The position numbers were made by a program, and so were the translations under genes. A stretch of 64,000 bases of DNA. Origin: Moniliella sp. 'wahieum'. Taxonomy: Eukaryota; Basidiomycota; Moniliellomycetes; Moniliellales; Moniliellaceae. The notes beneath the pieces were generated by a model. It ran no database searches, was not told where the DNA came from, and saw only the letters and a program-made list of their open reading frames with translations. The stretch spans positions 1 to 64,000 of the forward strand of contig RSEE01000055.1 of the NCBI GenBank assembly GCA_003971905.1. Reading direction: 5' to 3'. Of this stretch, positions 44,485 to 55,042 are shown in pieces; position 1 is the stretch's first letter; every line of letters begins with the position of its first letter.

Positions 44485-46205
44485 TCAATCGTGATCGATC
44501 ACTCTACCCACTCGTCGTCGTTCCGTCTGCCGCTGCGCTACACGACCTGTGCCATTCAGAGCAAGCCCAGCCAGAGCCGGCTGTTCGAGCAACTGTTTCC
44601 AGCGCAGCACGAATCCGGCCAACTCGGCGCCGGTCACCACGCGATGGTCTCCGGTGAACGACACGGGCAAGACCAAGCGGCGTACCAGCTGCTCTGTTTC
44701 ATCCTCTTCGTGTCTCTTTCCGTGGCGGTGTTAGTGTGTTTTTGGGTGGCTGGGACGCGGGCGCTGGCTGGCAATTGGTCGCGGTATCGCGGCAGCCAAC
44801 GCGCCCGGCCCACGGCGCCAATCACCAGCTGACCCGTGGGCGGGAGCACGGGGAACAGGCCCAGTCCGCCGCCCATGGAACCAATGTTGGAGAGTGTAAC
44901 TGTGCTCGTTAAGCCCAGTTCCGCCGGACCCAACTTGCCTGCCCGCCCACGCTCTGTCACGCCTGCGATCCGGCCCGCCAGCGCATACACACTGTCCTTC
45001 TCCACCTGGGTCAGGGTCGGGGTCAAGAGGCCCGCCGGGGTGGCCACGGCAATGGACACGTCGTGCGTCGTGCGCTGGTGCAGCGTTGCAGCGCCGTCGG
45101 TGGTGTGCAGCGTGGAGCGGAAAAGAGGGTGTTCAGCCATGGTGAGCGACAGAGCCTTAAGTAGCAGCGGTAGCATCGTCACTTTTCCACTCCGGCCTCT
45201 TTCCACCGTGGCGGCACGGCCGAGCTGAGCTGCTGCCGCACCTGTTCCAGTTCCGTCACGTCCACCTCTTCAGAGAAACCAAAGTGCGGGATGGACAGGG
45301 ACTGGGTCATGGCCTTGAACATGGCCCGGCGCAGCGACCGGCACGGCCACCTCGGTAGACGCATGCGGCTCAGCCGGGTCCGATGGTGCAGGCGTAGCAG
45401 CAGGCACGGACCGGGAACTCTGCTCGAGGTACCGCAGCACATCCTCCTTCATCACCCTCCCTTGCTTGCCACTGCCCTCGACGTGGCCAAGGTCCAGCCC
45501 ATGTTCGCGCGACAGCCGCCGAACAGCTGGCGTAGCCAACACCTTGTCCTGCGACCGCACTGCACCCTCGTCCTGCGCTGCCACTGTCGTCGCAGCCGGC
45601 GCTGCCTCCACCTCACCCGCGCGTCTCGGGGGGCGGGGAGGTGGTTGGGTCCCCCCCTCCGCCTCCTCACCGACAGCATCGTCGGCGATGTCAATTTGGC
45701 ACAGGGGCGTGCCGACTTTGGCGACGGCGCCCTCGGCATAGTCCAGCTGGGTGACTTTGCCACTGAACCGACTGGTAATCTCGACGGACGCCTTGTCGCT
45801 CTGCACCCACAGACCATGTCAAACTCCTCGACCACGTCTCCCGGTTGGACGTGCCTGCGCAGGGGGGAGGGGAGTCAGGCCCGGATCGGGTGGGCATCGG
45901 CACAACCGAGGGGAAGGAGGACTCACCACTTGATAATCTCGCACTCGGTTATGCCTTCGCCCACATCGGCAAGAAGAAAGGGCACGGTCTTGGGGCGAGC
46001 GCGGGTGGTGTGCAGGGCGCGGCGCGGACCGATGGCCGGCGGGGAGACGAAGGGGGTGGGACGCGTCGCCAGGAAGGACGGAAGAATGCGCTGCGGCGCC
46101 GCAGGCGAGAGACGGGAGATGAGGGGGGCCGCGGGCAACAGGGACGCGCACCCGGGCGCAGCAAGAAGCGGCGGGAGCGAGGCGGGGCGCGCAGCGGAGA
46201 CTCAT
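44485..46205 (-). CDS. branched-chain 2-oxoacid dehydrogenase E2 (dihydrolipoyl transacylase)
   Basis: E2 core of the mitochondrial branched-chain 2-oxoacid dehydrogenase. ATG 46203-46205 opens MSLRCAPRLAP. A presequence leads to RRALHTTRARP and the lipoyl domain: FLLADVGEGITECEIIKW, intron 45855-45926 (GTGAGT...GCGCAG), HVQPGDVVEEFDMVCG, and QSDKASVEITSRFSG with the lipoyl-Lys in SDKAS. The subunit-binding domain follows (VLATPAVRRLSREHGLDL, VEGSGKQGRVMKEDV), then the catalytic domain (RRAMFKAMTQSLSIPHFGFS, EEVDVTELEQ, STVTLSNIGSMGGG). EEFD before the lipoyl site favours the branched-chain enzyme over pyruvate or oxoglutarate E2. The catalytic motif reads DHRVVTGA: the His is kept, but Thr (44632-44634) stands where Asp is usual. 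Several missing-base breaks, including one inside the lipoyl block. Confidence 0.9.
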
Positions 46206-46743
46206 CGTACAGGAAGGGGGGAGGGGGATGGGGGATGCGGGCCATCGGCGGCTACGATGTGCAGACGAGGCCTTTTAAAGCAGAGGAGGCCTGGCGGATG
46301 CCCCACCAGTATCGGTGCCGGCGTGGCTTTGGGGCATGGGTATCGCCCGAGCCCCGAGAATAGCCGCGCTGGCCTGCGGGGCTCCGCACTCCGCCCCCGA
46401 CTCAGTCTCACGTGCCCTCAGTAATTGCAACTTTCCCATTCCGCGCCCTCATCGACTCATCGACCTCATCCGCCGTCGGCTGCTTCGCTCCTCGCGTCGG
46501 CCAGCAGCAACCTCGTCATCCGCCATCCCCCCCCAGGAACAAAACCCCACTCCTCTCGACGCCCGAGGCGGGGAGAAGATGGGCAGCCCAATACAGAGGG
46601 CGGCCAGTGCACCAACGTACAGCATTCCATCTTCTTTCAAACGAGGCGCAGTCATGACCCAGGGCACTGCGGACTGCAGGCTCGATCATTGATTTTTTTT
46701 GCACGCTATGAATACACGACACCCATGCACCGATGAAGCATGT
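46206..46743. promoter_or_regulatory. E2 gene upstream region
   Basis: A 538-bp spacer between two minus-strand genes. Nothing specific is recognised. Confidence 0.5.
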
Positions 46744-48261
46744 TTAGCGCTTAGGCGGCAGCATGGGCCCCCCACGCGGCCCAAGCTGGCCTTGGCTCGC
46801 CCCCGTTGCCACAGGTTGCAGAAGGATACGGTCTTGGTTGGGGCCAAAGTAGCCTTGGTGCGCCCAGGCGATCAGGTCGGCGCCAGAAAACGGCCCAACA
46901 CTTGCACCTCCGCCGCGCCGACTCGGCCAGGTAGGCAGGCGAGTAGCGGTAGACGTACTGCTGGCTGGCGACAGCCCGTCTTGTTCCAAAGCGGGCGCCT
47001 GCAGCGCATCTTGGGCCAGTGTCTTCGCCTTCTCTCCTCCTCCTCCTGCTTCTCCTCCTCCTTGTCCTTTCCTTTTCCCTTGCTGGATCCCACTCGGCGT
47101 CAACAACTTTGGCGCGCCGGCCCACGCAGCAGAGCTTCGTACTCTCGTCGTAGATGGCAGTCAAACCGTGCTCGGACATGAGGATGGAGGCAAAAGAGGT
47201 GACCTTGTCTAATGCGTCCTTAGCGCCTTGCTTGCGCCGCATTTTCCCCTTGATCCGACGGTCGGATGGAGCTTCTGGTCGCTTGGCCTTGGACTGCTGC
47301 CGCGTATCCTGGAGCGCGGGTGGCTTCCTTTCCCAGTCGATGAACGGCCTCCATGACAGATTCCCCGGAGCAGGTACTCGGCCAAATGCGCCTTGAGAGC
47401 CGGCACACTCAACTTCTCCTCCGCAGGGCGTGATGGAGATCGTGCTGGCGCTTGAGCTGGGCTTGGCGCGCTTGCTTGATGGCCTTGCGATTGTAGTTTC
47501 CTTGAGCCAAGATCCTGCTCGGCATGAGGATCTTTGGCATTTTCAATGTAGTTGCCCTCGAGGTCAAACCGGCCTTGTTCAAACTCGTTCGTCATGTTAA
47601 ACTGGTCCATCTTGTACCCCATGCCCTTTTTGCGCTTGGCACGTTGCCGCTTCGACAGGCCGCGGTAGGGATTGTCCTCATGTGGGACCAATCGTTATCG
47701 TTGGCCTCGCCTTCGCGCTCCGCCGCCCAGCTGGCTCCAGCTCTCCGCCACCAGGTGGCGGGAACGGGGGTCCTCCTCCTCTTCGCTGCTTTCCAGTCAA
47801 ATTCCGGATCCACCTCACGCAGAAACCCTCCTCTCGCTCACTTCCTTCTCATCTGGGTCGCCCTCGCGATCGGGCGCGCGTGTGGGCGCATCAAACTCTT
47901 GCTCCGACACATCCTCCAACTCGAGATAGTCCTTTTTTTCGAGGCTTCTTGCCGCAGCCTTGTCCTCGCCAAACTATCCTCATCCGAGTCCTCTTCCTCG
48001 GCCTGTTCCTCATTCCCCATCACCCTCTTCCGCATCGGAATCGGACAGATCGGTGACCAGACGCCCACGACGGCCTTGCTGCGCCCGCTTGCGAGCTTGT
48101 TCCTCCATGCCCAAGTCGCCAGTGTAGTCGTCATCGTCGTCATTGGGCTCTGGCCCAGGCGCGGGCCGCACGTGGGACGGGAGCGCCTGGGCGGCAAAGC
48201 GCAAGCGCTTGGCCGCTTCGGACTTGGTGGTCTGGGACGCGGCAGGTCGCTTGGGGGGCAT
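46744..48261 (-). CDS. LIN1: CD2BP2/Lin1-type GYF-domain protein (U5 snRNP assembly)
   Basis: CD2BP2/U5-52K (yeast Lin1) chaperones U5 snRNP assembly through its GYF domain. ATG 48259-48261 opens MPPKRPAASQTTKSEAAKRL. An acidic N-terminal region has LVTDLSDSDAEEGDGE and RDYLELEDVSEQEFDAPT. The family core EFNM-type block appears as GYKMDQFNMTNEFEQGRFDL, EGNYIENAKD. The C-terminal GYF domain reads YVYRYSPAYL, then VLGPFSGADLIAWAHQGYFG; the usual Trp of the WxY start is not visible. It ends GPMLPPKR at TAA 46744-46746. Several frame breaks lie in the Lys/Arg/Glu-rich middle (about 47000-48050). Confidence 0.85.
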
Positions 48262-48792
48262 GGAGGGCGTGCAGACAGCGAGAGGGGATGGCTCCTGGGG
48301 GCTGTCTTGCGTCTCGCCGCTTCTGGGGGCCGCCAGATCCACGCCCGGTGCGAATGGCCTGCGGTTACGTCATCGGCCAGGGCGCCGGAGCGGAAGGGGC
48401 GAAAGTTTCACGAGGCGGTGGTGCTTAATATTTAATGCTTGGGCTGTGGCTGCTCATTAATTAGCGGCGGCGGCTGAGACGCAGGCTGAGTACGGGGGCG
48501 AGTGCTGCCCAGTGCTGGGCGGCGACTCAGCAGCGCGAGGGCGGGGTAAATCGAGCTGAACACCCACACGTGACCACGCAGGCACGGCGCCAGCCACGCA
48601 GGGCGGTGGCCGCCACACGAGGCGAGCGCGCGCGCCGGCCAGTGGGCTGCTGGCTGGCTGGCTGGCATGTCTGGTTGGGATGTTGTCTGTCGCGGGTCGC
48701 TGCCACAACCACCTTCTCTTTCGCTTCTCCTCTTCTCCTCCTTCTCGTCCTTCTGCTTCTCCACCACCCACCATCTCTTCGCCCCCCCCCCC
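48262..48792. promoter_or_regulatory. divergent promoter LIN1 / LIM gene
   Basis: A 531-bp spacer between divergent starts. CT-rich leader directly precedes the LIM gene. Confidence 0.5.
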
Positions 48793-50461
48793 ATGGCCCA
48801 GCTCTCCCACCTGGGCCTCCCCCCCGGCGCCACGCCAGCCGACATGGCCTATGCCTTCGCCGCGCGCGCCCGCCCCGCATCGGCAGCCTCATCCCCTCTC
48901 CCTCCCCTACCTCGCCCCTTTTCTCCGTCGAAGACACAGAGCCGCGCCGACTGGGCTGCGCGCTGGTCCAGCGCGACGACGTGAATGTCGCCGGCTTTGC
49001 CGCTCGCCGGTTTGAGCGCCACCACGTCTCTGGCGCGAGTACCAGACCGCCGTGCCGCTCCACCGCCGCGCCACCACCGCCCCTGCCCACCCCTATCTCC
49101 CCCCCGGCCCATGAACCACCTACCTCCCGTCGCTCTCGCACAATGCCGCGTACGATGCGCCCAGCTGGGCTGGCGATGCTTCGAGTGAGGCAGGCATTTT
49201 GGACCTGCCCAACCCCTTTGGGCCTGCCAGTCCGTTGTCCCCCCCAGCTGGGCAGAGTGATGGTGGGGAGGAGGTACCCCTGGCGGCCTGTACCGATTGT
49301 GGTCGCAAGATCCCATTGGATGAAATGGAGCTGCATGTTGTTTTCCGCGGCGCCCCACCTCGCTTCTTCCATTGACCTGAACTCCTCTTCTTCGTCGGGC
49401 TCGCAACGACCGAGATACGATCCCGCCTTCTCGCTCGCTCCCTCTTTCCTCGCAAGGCTGGTCGCACGGCCAATCTCAAACCAAACCCACCCTTCACCCT
49501 GTCGTGCAACACTCGCGCTCCAATCCCCCATGGGCCGCACCTCGCCTGCACAGGAGGACATTGTGGCGCTGCGAAGAAAACGGATTGCGGAGCAACGTGC
49601 CGCCCGCCGCGCACGGATCGTCGGAGCGGTCGGACGAAGCGGCTGGCAGCGATGAACAGGAAGGGATTTTTTTGGTCTAGGCCGGCCCTGCACTACGCAA
49701 GAGCCCCAACCACTTTCTCCTCCGCTCCGACGTGGTACCGAGCCCTTTGGATCTCCGCCGCTGGCACTCTCGGGCCGGCTGCGCTCTGCCACCACGCCGC
49801 TTGCTCCGCCCCGGTCCAGCTCCAAGCACTTGTGCAGCGAATGTGAGGCGCCTGGGCTCGCGGTACATTTCCCACGTGGGCCGGAGGTGGTGCAAAGCGT
49901 GTTATGTGCAGCACTTTTCCCCCCGCTGTCCCACCTGCAGTTTGCCCGTGGAAGCCCAAGGGGTCAAGCAAAGATGCGTCGCTACGGGCGTGTTTCATCG
50001 TGCTTGCTTCGTGTGTGCGCACAAGGGGTGTCTTCTCCCGCTCACCGCTACCGAGGCTGGCGAGCATTTCGTTTTCCGTTCCCGCCCGTACTGTGCTCGG
50101 CACTACCACGAGCAAGCTGGCACGCTGTGCGCGTGTGCGATCGTGGGGTCGAGGGCGCCGCGCGTTTCTCCGAGGGCGGGTGTACCATGTGTCGTGTCTA
50201 GTTTGCCAGTTTACTCCCGACCTGCTCGGCCAACGAGGCACGTCCAAGTCGTGCAAGACAGTACGTTTTGTTCTCCTGCCTTTACTTGGTGCGCATGATT
50301 CGGATGTACTAACCCGCCCCTCGCCTCTGCGCCCAGCCGCTCGATACTTTTTATCAGGTGGGCAAGAAACGGCTGTGTGAGGCGCACTACCAGTGGTCGC
50401 GGCCCATGGCGCTGTTAAAGCCGAGAAGCGCGTCTCGATTTTGAGACCCCTCAAGTACTAG
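48793..50461 (+). CDS. LIM-domain zinc-binding protein
   Basis: ATG 48793 in a good context opens MAQLSHLGLPPGATPADMAY, followed by a Ser/Pro-rich region. Around 49290-49380 a Cys pair ACTDCGRKIPLDEMELHVVF precedes a further low-complexity segment. At about 49810-50250 two LIM-like modules follow: LCSECEAPG, WCKACYVQHFSPRCPTCSLP, FHRACFVCAHKGCLLPLTAT, EHFVFRSRPYCARHYHEQAG, and VYHVSCLVC. The spacing of Cys/His pairs fits LIM zinc fingers, so a cytoskeletal or cell-polarity adaptor (paxillin/Rga-like) is likely; the exact class is not clear. A short intron is probable near 50260-50340. The C-terminus DTFYQVGKKRLCEAHYQW leads either to a stop at 50441-50443 or, with one extra base, to KRVSILRPLKY at TAG 50459-50461. 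Confidence 0.7.
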
Positions 50462-51893
50462 TCCTAGCCGTCGTAGAACTAGGCTGGTCACTTGCATACC
50501 CTCGCTTCTTGTGCTTCTGTACCACCTGCCGTGCCGCTCGTTTGCCCCCCTCCCATCTGCCCTCCTGGGCAATCCCTCTCTCTTCCCTCTCGTTTGGTTC
50601 TGGTTCGGCCTCTCACGCTCGGCGTGTGTATTTTTCTCTTTTTGGTCTTGTTGTTGGTTCGGCCTAGGCTGCCCGGATCATCTATCTATGTCTCCTGCAT
50701 CTCTGTCACAGCAGTGCGTATTGATAGCAGACAAGGCACTCGACCCGTCAGACTTGGCTGGAGAGAGTTGACTGGCTGCGCTGAGGAAGCCGCCCGCGTG
50801 GGTTTGGATTTGGATTGGGGCTTGGGTTCGTTTGCCTCGTCGCTCTCGCTCTCATTATGCATAGCTTACTTGCCGGCTCTGGTCTGCCACTCAGATCTCC
50901 GGGTTAGTTCACTGTCTTCACTCCTGCTTGCCATTCATCCGGCCCCCTCGGGTCCACTTCTCCTACACATGCACCATCAGCGCCACGCAGCAGCCGTCCA
51001 AGCGCCACCCATCTTCCCATCCCTCTCTTGCTCGCCGGAACTACAGTCTGGGCCTTGTGCCCCCTCCCCCCTCCTCCTTACCCTGGTTTCTATCTCTCTC
51101 TCGCACGGGCCGGCCTGGCGCTTCCCACTCTGACTGCAGTATCTCGAGGGGATCCGGTACCCGGGTACAGCACGTGCGATGGCCGTGTGCCTTGCCCACT
51201 GCGAGAGCGAAAGAGGGCTGTCTCCGTCGAACTTGGTTGTGCCACAACGGACCTGCCCAGGCGCGTAGAGTGGCTGGAGGCGAGGCGGGGACGGATCGAC
51301 GACGCTAGCCCGTGCCCTTGAAGTTGGAGCGACGAGGGCTTGATGGATGGGGGGTTGGCTCTGCAGGAGCTACGAACTAAGCTACGGCCGGTATCCTGTC
51401 ATTCCGTCCATGGCGATCCTCCTCGCTTTTTGCCAGGCAATACTGCATCCCGAGTTCGCTGGCTTGACTTGGCTTCTCACTCGACGCCATTGGAGCGACG
51501 GCCTTAGTCGATTCTCCCCCCTTTCGGCTGACACTATAGATACGGAGCAAAGAGTTCCATGTGGGCGTCAGAGGCATGCAGTATCAGCGTTCCACCGCAG
51601 TGGGAAACTAGCCCTTTTGAGATGTGAGAGGGCACCAAGGGTGCTGGCCCCACAGAGAGGAGGGGGGAAGGGGGTGCCAATGGGAAGGAAGGGGGTGGAG
51701 GCATAGAGGTGAGGGTGGGAGGGTCGATGGGCCGATGCAGGCGTGCAAGGCAAGGTAAGGTAAGGTAAGGTGGGGCTACGTGCTACCCTTGGTTTCCTCC
51801 CCAACGAAACGAACACGAAGAAGAGCGACGCCCACGAAACAAGGAACAGAAGCGGGAGGAGCAACGAGGCCAGCAATAGATGTCCTAAGCAGC
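50462..51893. other. 1.4-kb intergenic region
   Basis: Pyrimidine-rich plus strand up to about 51.1 kb. A (ggtaa)n stretch lies at 51755-51770, just beyond RPL19. No gene recognised. Confidence 0.55.
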
Positions 51894-52485
51894 TTAGTTC
51901 TTGCTCTCCTCCTCTTGCTCGACGGCCAGGATGGCAGCGCGCTTCTCGGCAATGCGTTGGGCGCGGCGCTCGCGCATGGCCTTGTTGCGGACCGACGGGC
52001 CTCCATCTGGTCGGCAAGGTGCTTCGAGCGCGCCTTCTCGGCCTTGGCCTTGTGGATGTGCTCAATCAAGACACGCTTGTTCTTAAACACGTTACCCTTG
52101 CTCTTGAGGTAAAGCTCGTGGTAGAGGTGCTTGTCAATCTTGCCCGCCTCGCGGACTTGCGGAGCAGACGACGCAGCACGCGCTGGCGCCGCATCCACAG
52201 GATCTTGGTAGGCATCCGGGCCTCGGCCGTACCAAAGCGCTTACCATGGCCCGTGTGGCGACCGAGACGCTTGGCCGCGTGCAGCGCACGCGCACGGCCC
52301 TTGGACTGGCCCACATCGGGCTGCTTGAGGATTTGGCCCTCGGCAACGAGCTTGCGGATGTTGGCACGGCTGTTGGCGTTCGCAATCTCGCCCTGCTCGG
52401 CCGGGTCGAGCCACACCTTGCGCTTGCCCACGCCGAGCACACTGGCGGCAAGCCGCTTTTGGATCCGAAGGTTGCTGCCGGCCAT
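51894..52485 (-). CDS. RPL19: 60S ribosomal protein L19 (eL19)
   Basis: ATG 52483-52485 opens [20 protein letters not shown], directly followed by [20 protein letters not shown]. Then come [27 protein letters not shown] and [16 protein letters not shown]. After one missing base near 52155 the frame continues [20 protein letters not shown] and [20 protein letters not shown]; after a second near 52000 it ends [13 protein letters not shown] at TAA 51894-51896. Length and order match the family throughout. Two frame breaks in about 200 codons of an essential ribosomal protein are best explained as assembly errors. It is transcribed divergently from RPS27. Confidence 0.96.
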
Positions 52486-52854
52486 GGTTGAGTCTTGGGG
52501 GGGAAACAGACGGAAGGGTGGATGGTCAGAGCGACGTTCGGCGCCCGTCGCCATCCATCCAGCCGGTTCCACCCCCCCGCCCACGCTCGCCCCGCGCCGT
52601 GCCGCAGTAGACCGCACGGCGCCAGTGTCGGTGCATGCAAATTTTTTTCGGTGTGCTGGGGCGGAGAGCGGTGCAGTGCGGGCCCCCGGCGCAGCCTTCA
52701 GACAGAAGCAGGGTTGGTGGATAACCCTACCGCCACCTTGGCTCGAGGCGGTCGAGGGGCAGCCGCGTGGCCCTGCCAGGCCAGCCAGCTAGCCAGCTAG
52801 CCCTCTCTTCCACCACCCACCACTGGCTCATCCTAGCTTGCTGTTCTCCTCACC
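52486..52854. promoter_or_regulatory. shared promoter region RPL19 / RPS27
   Basis: The 369 bp between the divergent start codons contains AACCCTA (52723-52729), a telobox-like word. In several fungi teloboxes mark ribosomal protein promoters through Tbf1/Rap1-type factors. Both leaders end in CT-rich sequence before the ATG. Confidence 0.6.
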
Positions 52855-53201
52855 ATGGTACGTGTTGCTGCCCTGGCCGTTGTTGCGCCGTCGTGCCCGC
52901 CGCAGCGCCGCTGACTCGCTTCGTCTCTCGCCTCTCGTCTCTCGTCTCCCTCAGACTCTTGCCGTTGACCTTCTCAACCCCAGCGCCGAGCAGCAAGCGC
53001 GGACGCACAAGCTCAAGCTGCTGGTGCAGCAACCGCGCTCCTACTTCCAGGACATCAAGTGCCCTGGGTGCTTTGCCCTGACCACGGTCTTCTCGCATGC
53101 GCAGACGGTGGTTGTGTGCGGCTCCTGCTCCCAGGTCCTGGCCACCCCCGGGCGGCAAGGCACGTCTGACCGAGGGCTGCTCCTTCCGTCGCAAGATGTA
53201 A
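52855..53201 (+). CDS. RPS27: 40S ribosomal protein S27 (eS27)
   Basis: The start codon 52855-52857 is followed at once by an intron (52858-52954, GTACGT...CTCAG), so exon 1 supplies only Met. Exon 2 reads [20 protein letters not shown], then the zinc-ribbon block [20 protein letters not shown] followed by CGSCSQVL, with four Cys in CPGC and CGSC. The family C-terminus [16 protein letters not shown] is present in the third frame and ends at TAA 53199-53201. To reach it the GGG run near 53150 must lose one base (or two are missing), the one break whose sign may differ from the others. Confidence 0.95.
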
Positions 53202-55042
53202 CTCGATCCGCCTTGCCCAGTGCCTAGCGCCCAGTGCCCTTGTCGATCGTTTTCCTCTTGTCTCTCTCTCTCTCTAGGTGTCTGTGGCCGATCGTGCCTC
53301 TCTCGGCACGGCGACCCGGTGCTTTGCCACGGCCCCACCCATACCCCGGATGGAACTGCCCGGCTGCGACGACACGATCCGCTGGCCAGCTCCCAGGTGA
53401 GTCGAATCCAATTCGTTTCGGCTTGCCCGGCCTGGCTGCCCCCCCCATCCTTCCCCTTTTTCCCATCCATCTGCAGACATGTTGTTGCCGTCCTTGTCCC
53501 TCTAAAATTTGGCGCTCTTGCCAACTACGCATGCTCATTGTTTTTTTGTACATAGCTTCTCACATGGGCGGTACCCTTGTACGCTAGCGATTGCAGGGCA
53601 GACACCATTTTAGATAGCTTGCCAGTTGGGGGGTGACTAGGTGACTAGTGACTGGTGATGAGACCTGAAATCCGGATGGCCCTCGAGGGAATGCAATCGC
53701 ACTGGTGGTGTGGTGTTCCAAGCGAACCACCGATGCCTACAGAGGAACATCAAGCTTCAAGCACCAGTTGCCACCAGGGGCTAAACTGCGGAACAAGGAA
53801 AAGCAGGACAGAGAAACAACGGACCTCCAAGGCCTGAGGAGGCACTGAAGGGACGTTGGCCAAAGCACGAGCCACGCAATGGCTCAACAGAGGGGATCTC
53901 TGTAGCGCCGCTAGCCTTGGTTCGCCTTAAGCTTGACCCAGGCCCCGACCCAACTGAAGCCGACACCGAATGGGTTCCACCGCAATCACGGAACTTTGTA
54001 ACGCCGCGTATTTGGCCCGCTGCACGCCTTGCAATAAAGCCTAACGCACGAATGGAAGCACGGTGTGGATCGCAGGTGGAGCAGCGCTTGGGACACCGCA
54101 GCTCCCGCTGGGACTATGAAGCCAGGGGAAGGATCGGTGCAAGGACCAATGCGCCCGAGCCAAGACGGTGCGGAACCAGTTGCGTGGTGCGGCGGCGCAA
54201 CGGACGACCAAGAGCCTCCTCGCGACAGGGCTGCACGCCATGCATTCAGGTCCGTCTCTTGTCTTGGTCCTGGCGTACGGTTCCACTCCATGCGTAGCTA
54301 CTACGCCCCTGCGACCCACACACAGGAGCAAATAGACGCACCCACTTGCCATCCAACGGCGCGCGCGAGGCGCACTCTGCATCTGGGGCAATCCAACCCA
54401 CGCGCACAAGGTGCCGTCCAGCCCGTCCAGTCGGACACGGGGGTACCCTAGCCACACCACCCGCGCACCGAGGCGGATCGGATCATCTCTGCATTGGAGT
54501 GTCCCGCGGAACGGCGGAGGCTTCGCCGGCTCAGTCCGCTCATCCCGCGGCGCAGGCGTGGGAGCGCGGGGCGAGGCAGTCAAGTGGTGGTACAGCAGTC
54601 CGAGAGCCAAGAGCGCCGAGCACGATCGCTCGGGCGACCAGTTGGGTCGCGAACGGCGTAGCATTCGCATCTCCGTCGAGGAACTAGGCGCAGTAAGAGA
54701 CAGCGGCGTGCGCACGTCCAGGTCCGCCCGGTCGTTTGAGCGATCCATCGGCGTACGGCCATGGTGGGGTATTTGGTGTGCGGGAGGGCACCTGGATGGA
54801 GGTAGGTGGTCCGAATCCCGCCGGGGCCAACTGGTTCATTTGACGCACGTGACGTGAGGGCAGCAGAAACGAATGAGAATGAAATTTCCAGCCGGGGATG
54901 GGAGGGGGTGCTGACATAAGCCCCCGCGCAGCGCTGGGTACGGCGCCGCGCACGAGTGGAGCCAGCTGGTTCTCCTCCCTCTTACTCTTGCTCGCTCCTG
55001 TCGCCTGCACCACCACCACCACCACGGCTACCCGATCCCGCC
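53202..55042. other. intergenic, with one doubtful minus-strand frame
   Basis: 3' flank of RPS27, then about 1.3 kb with no recognised family. Upstream of VPS39 there is CACGTGAC at 54846-54853 and a ccaccaccacc leader (55008-55024). Confidence 0.5.
54041..54837 (-). CDS. doubtful open frame, unknown
   Basis: ATG 54835-54837 opens MNQLAPAGFGPPTSIQVPSR. A second frame from ATG 54746-54748 runs 235 codons without a stop (MDRSNDRADLDVRTPLSLTA...). The GC-rich sequence favours chance long frames and no motif is seen, so this may not be a gene. It could be two exons of one if a missing base links the frames. Divergent to VPS39. Confidence 0.2.

Noticed and set aside
53220-53587. Plus-strand frames after RPS27 as extra exons
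   Set aside because: RPS27 already ends with its family C-terminus at 53201, and the downstream frames are Ser/Pro/Cys-rich without motifs. They fit a 3' flank.
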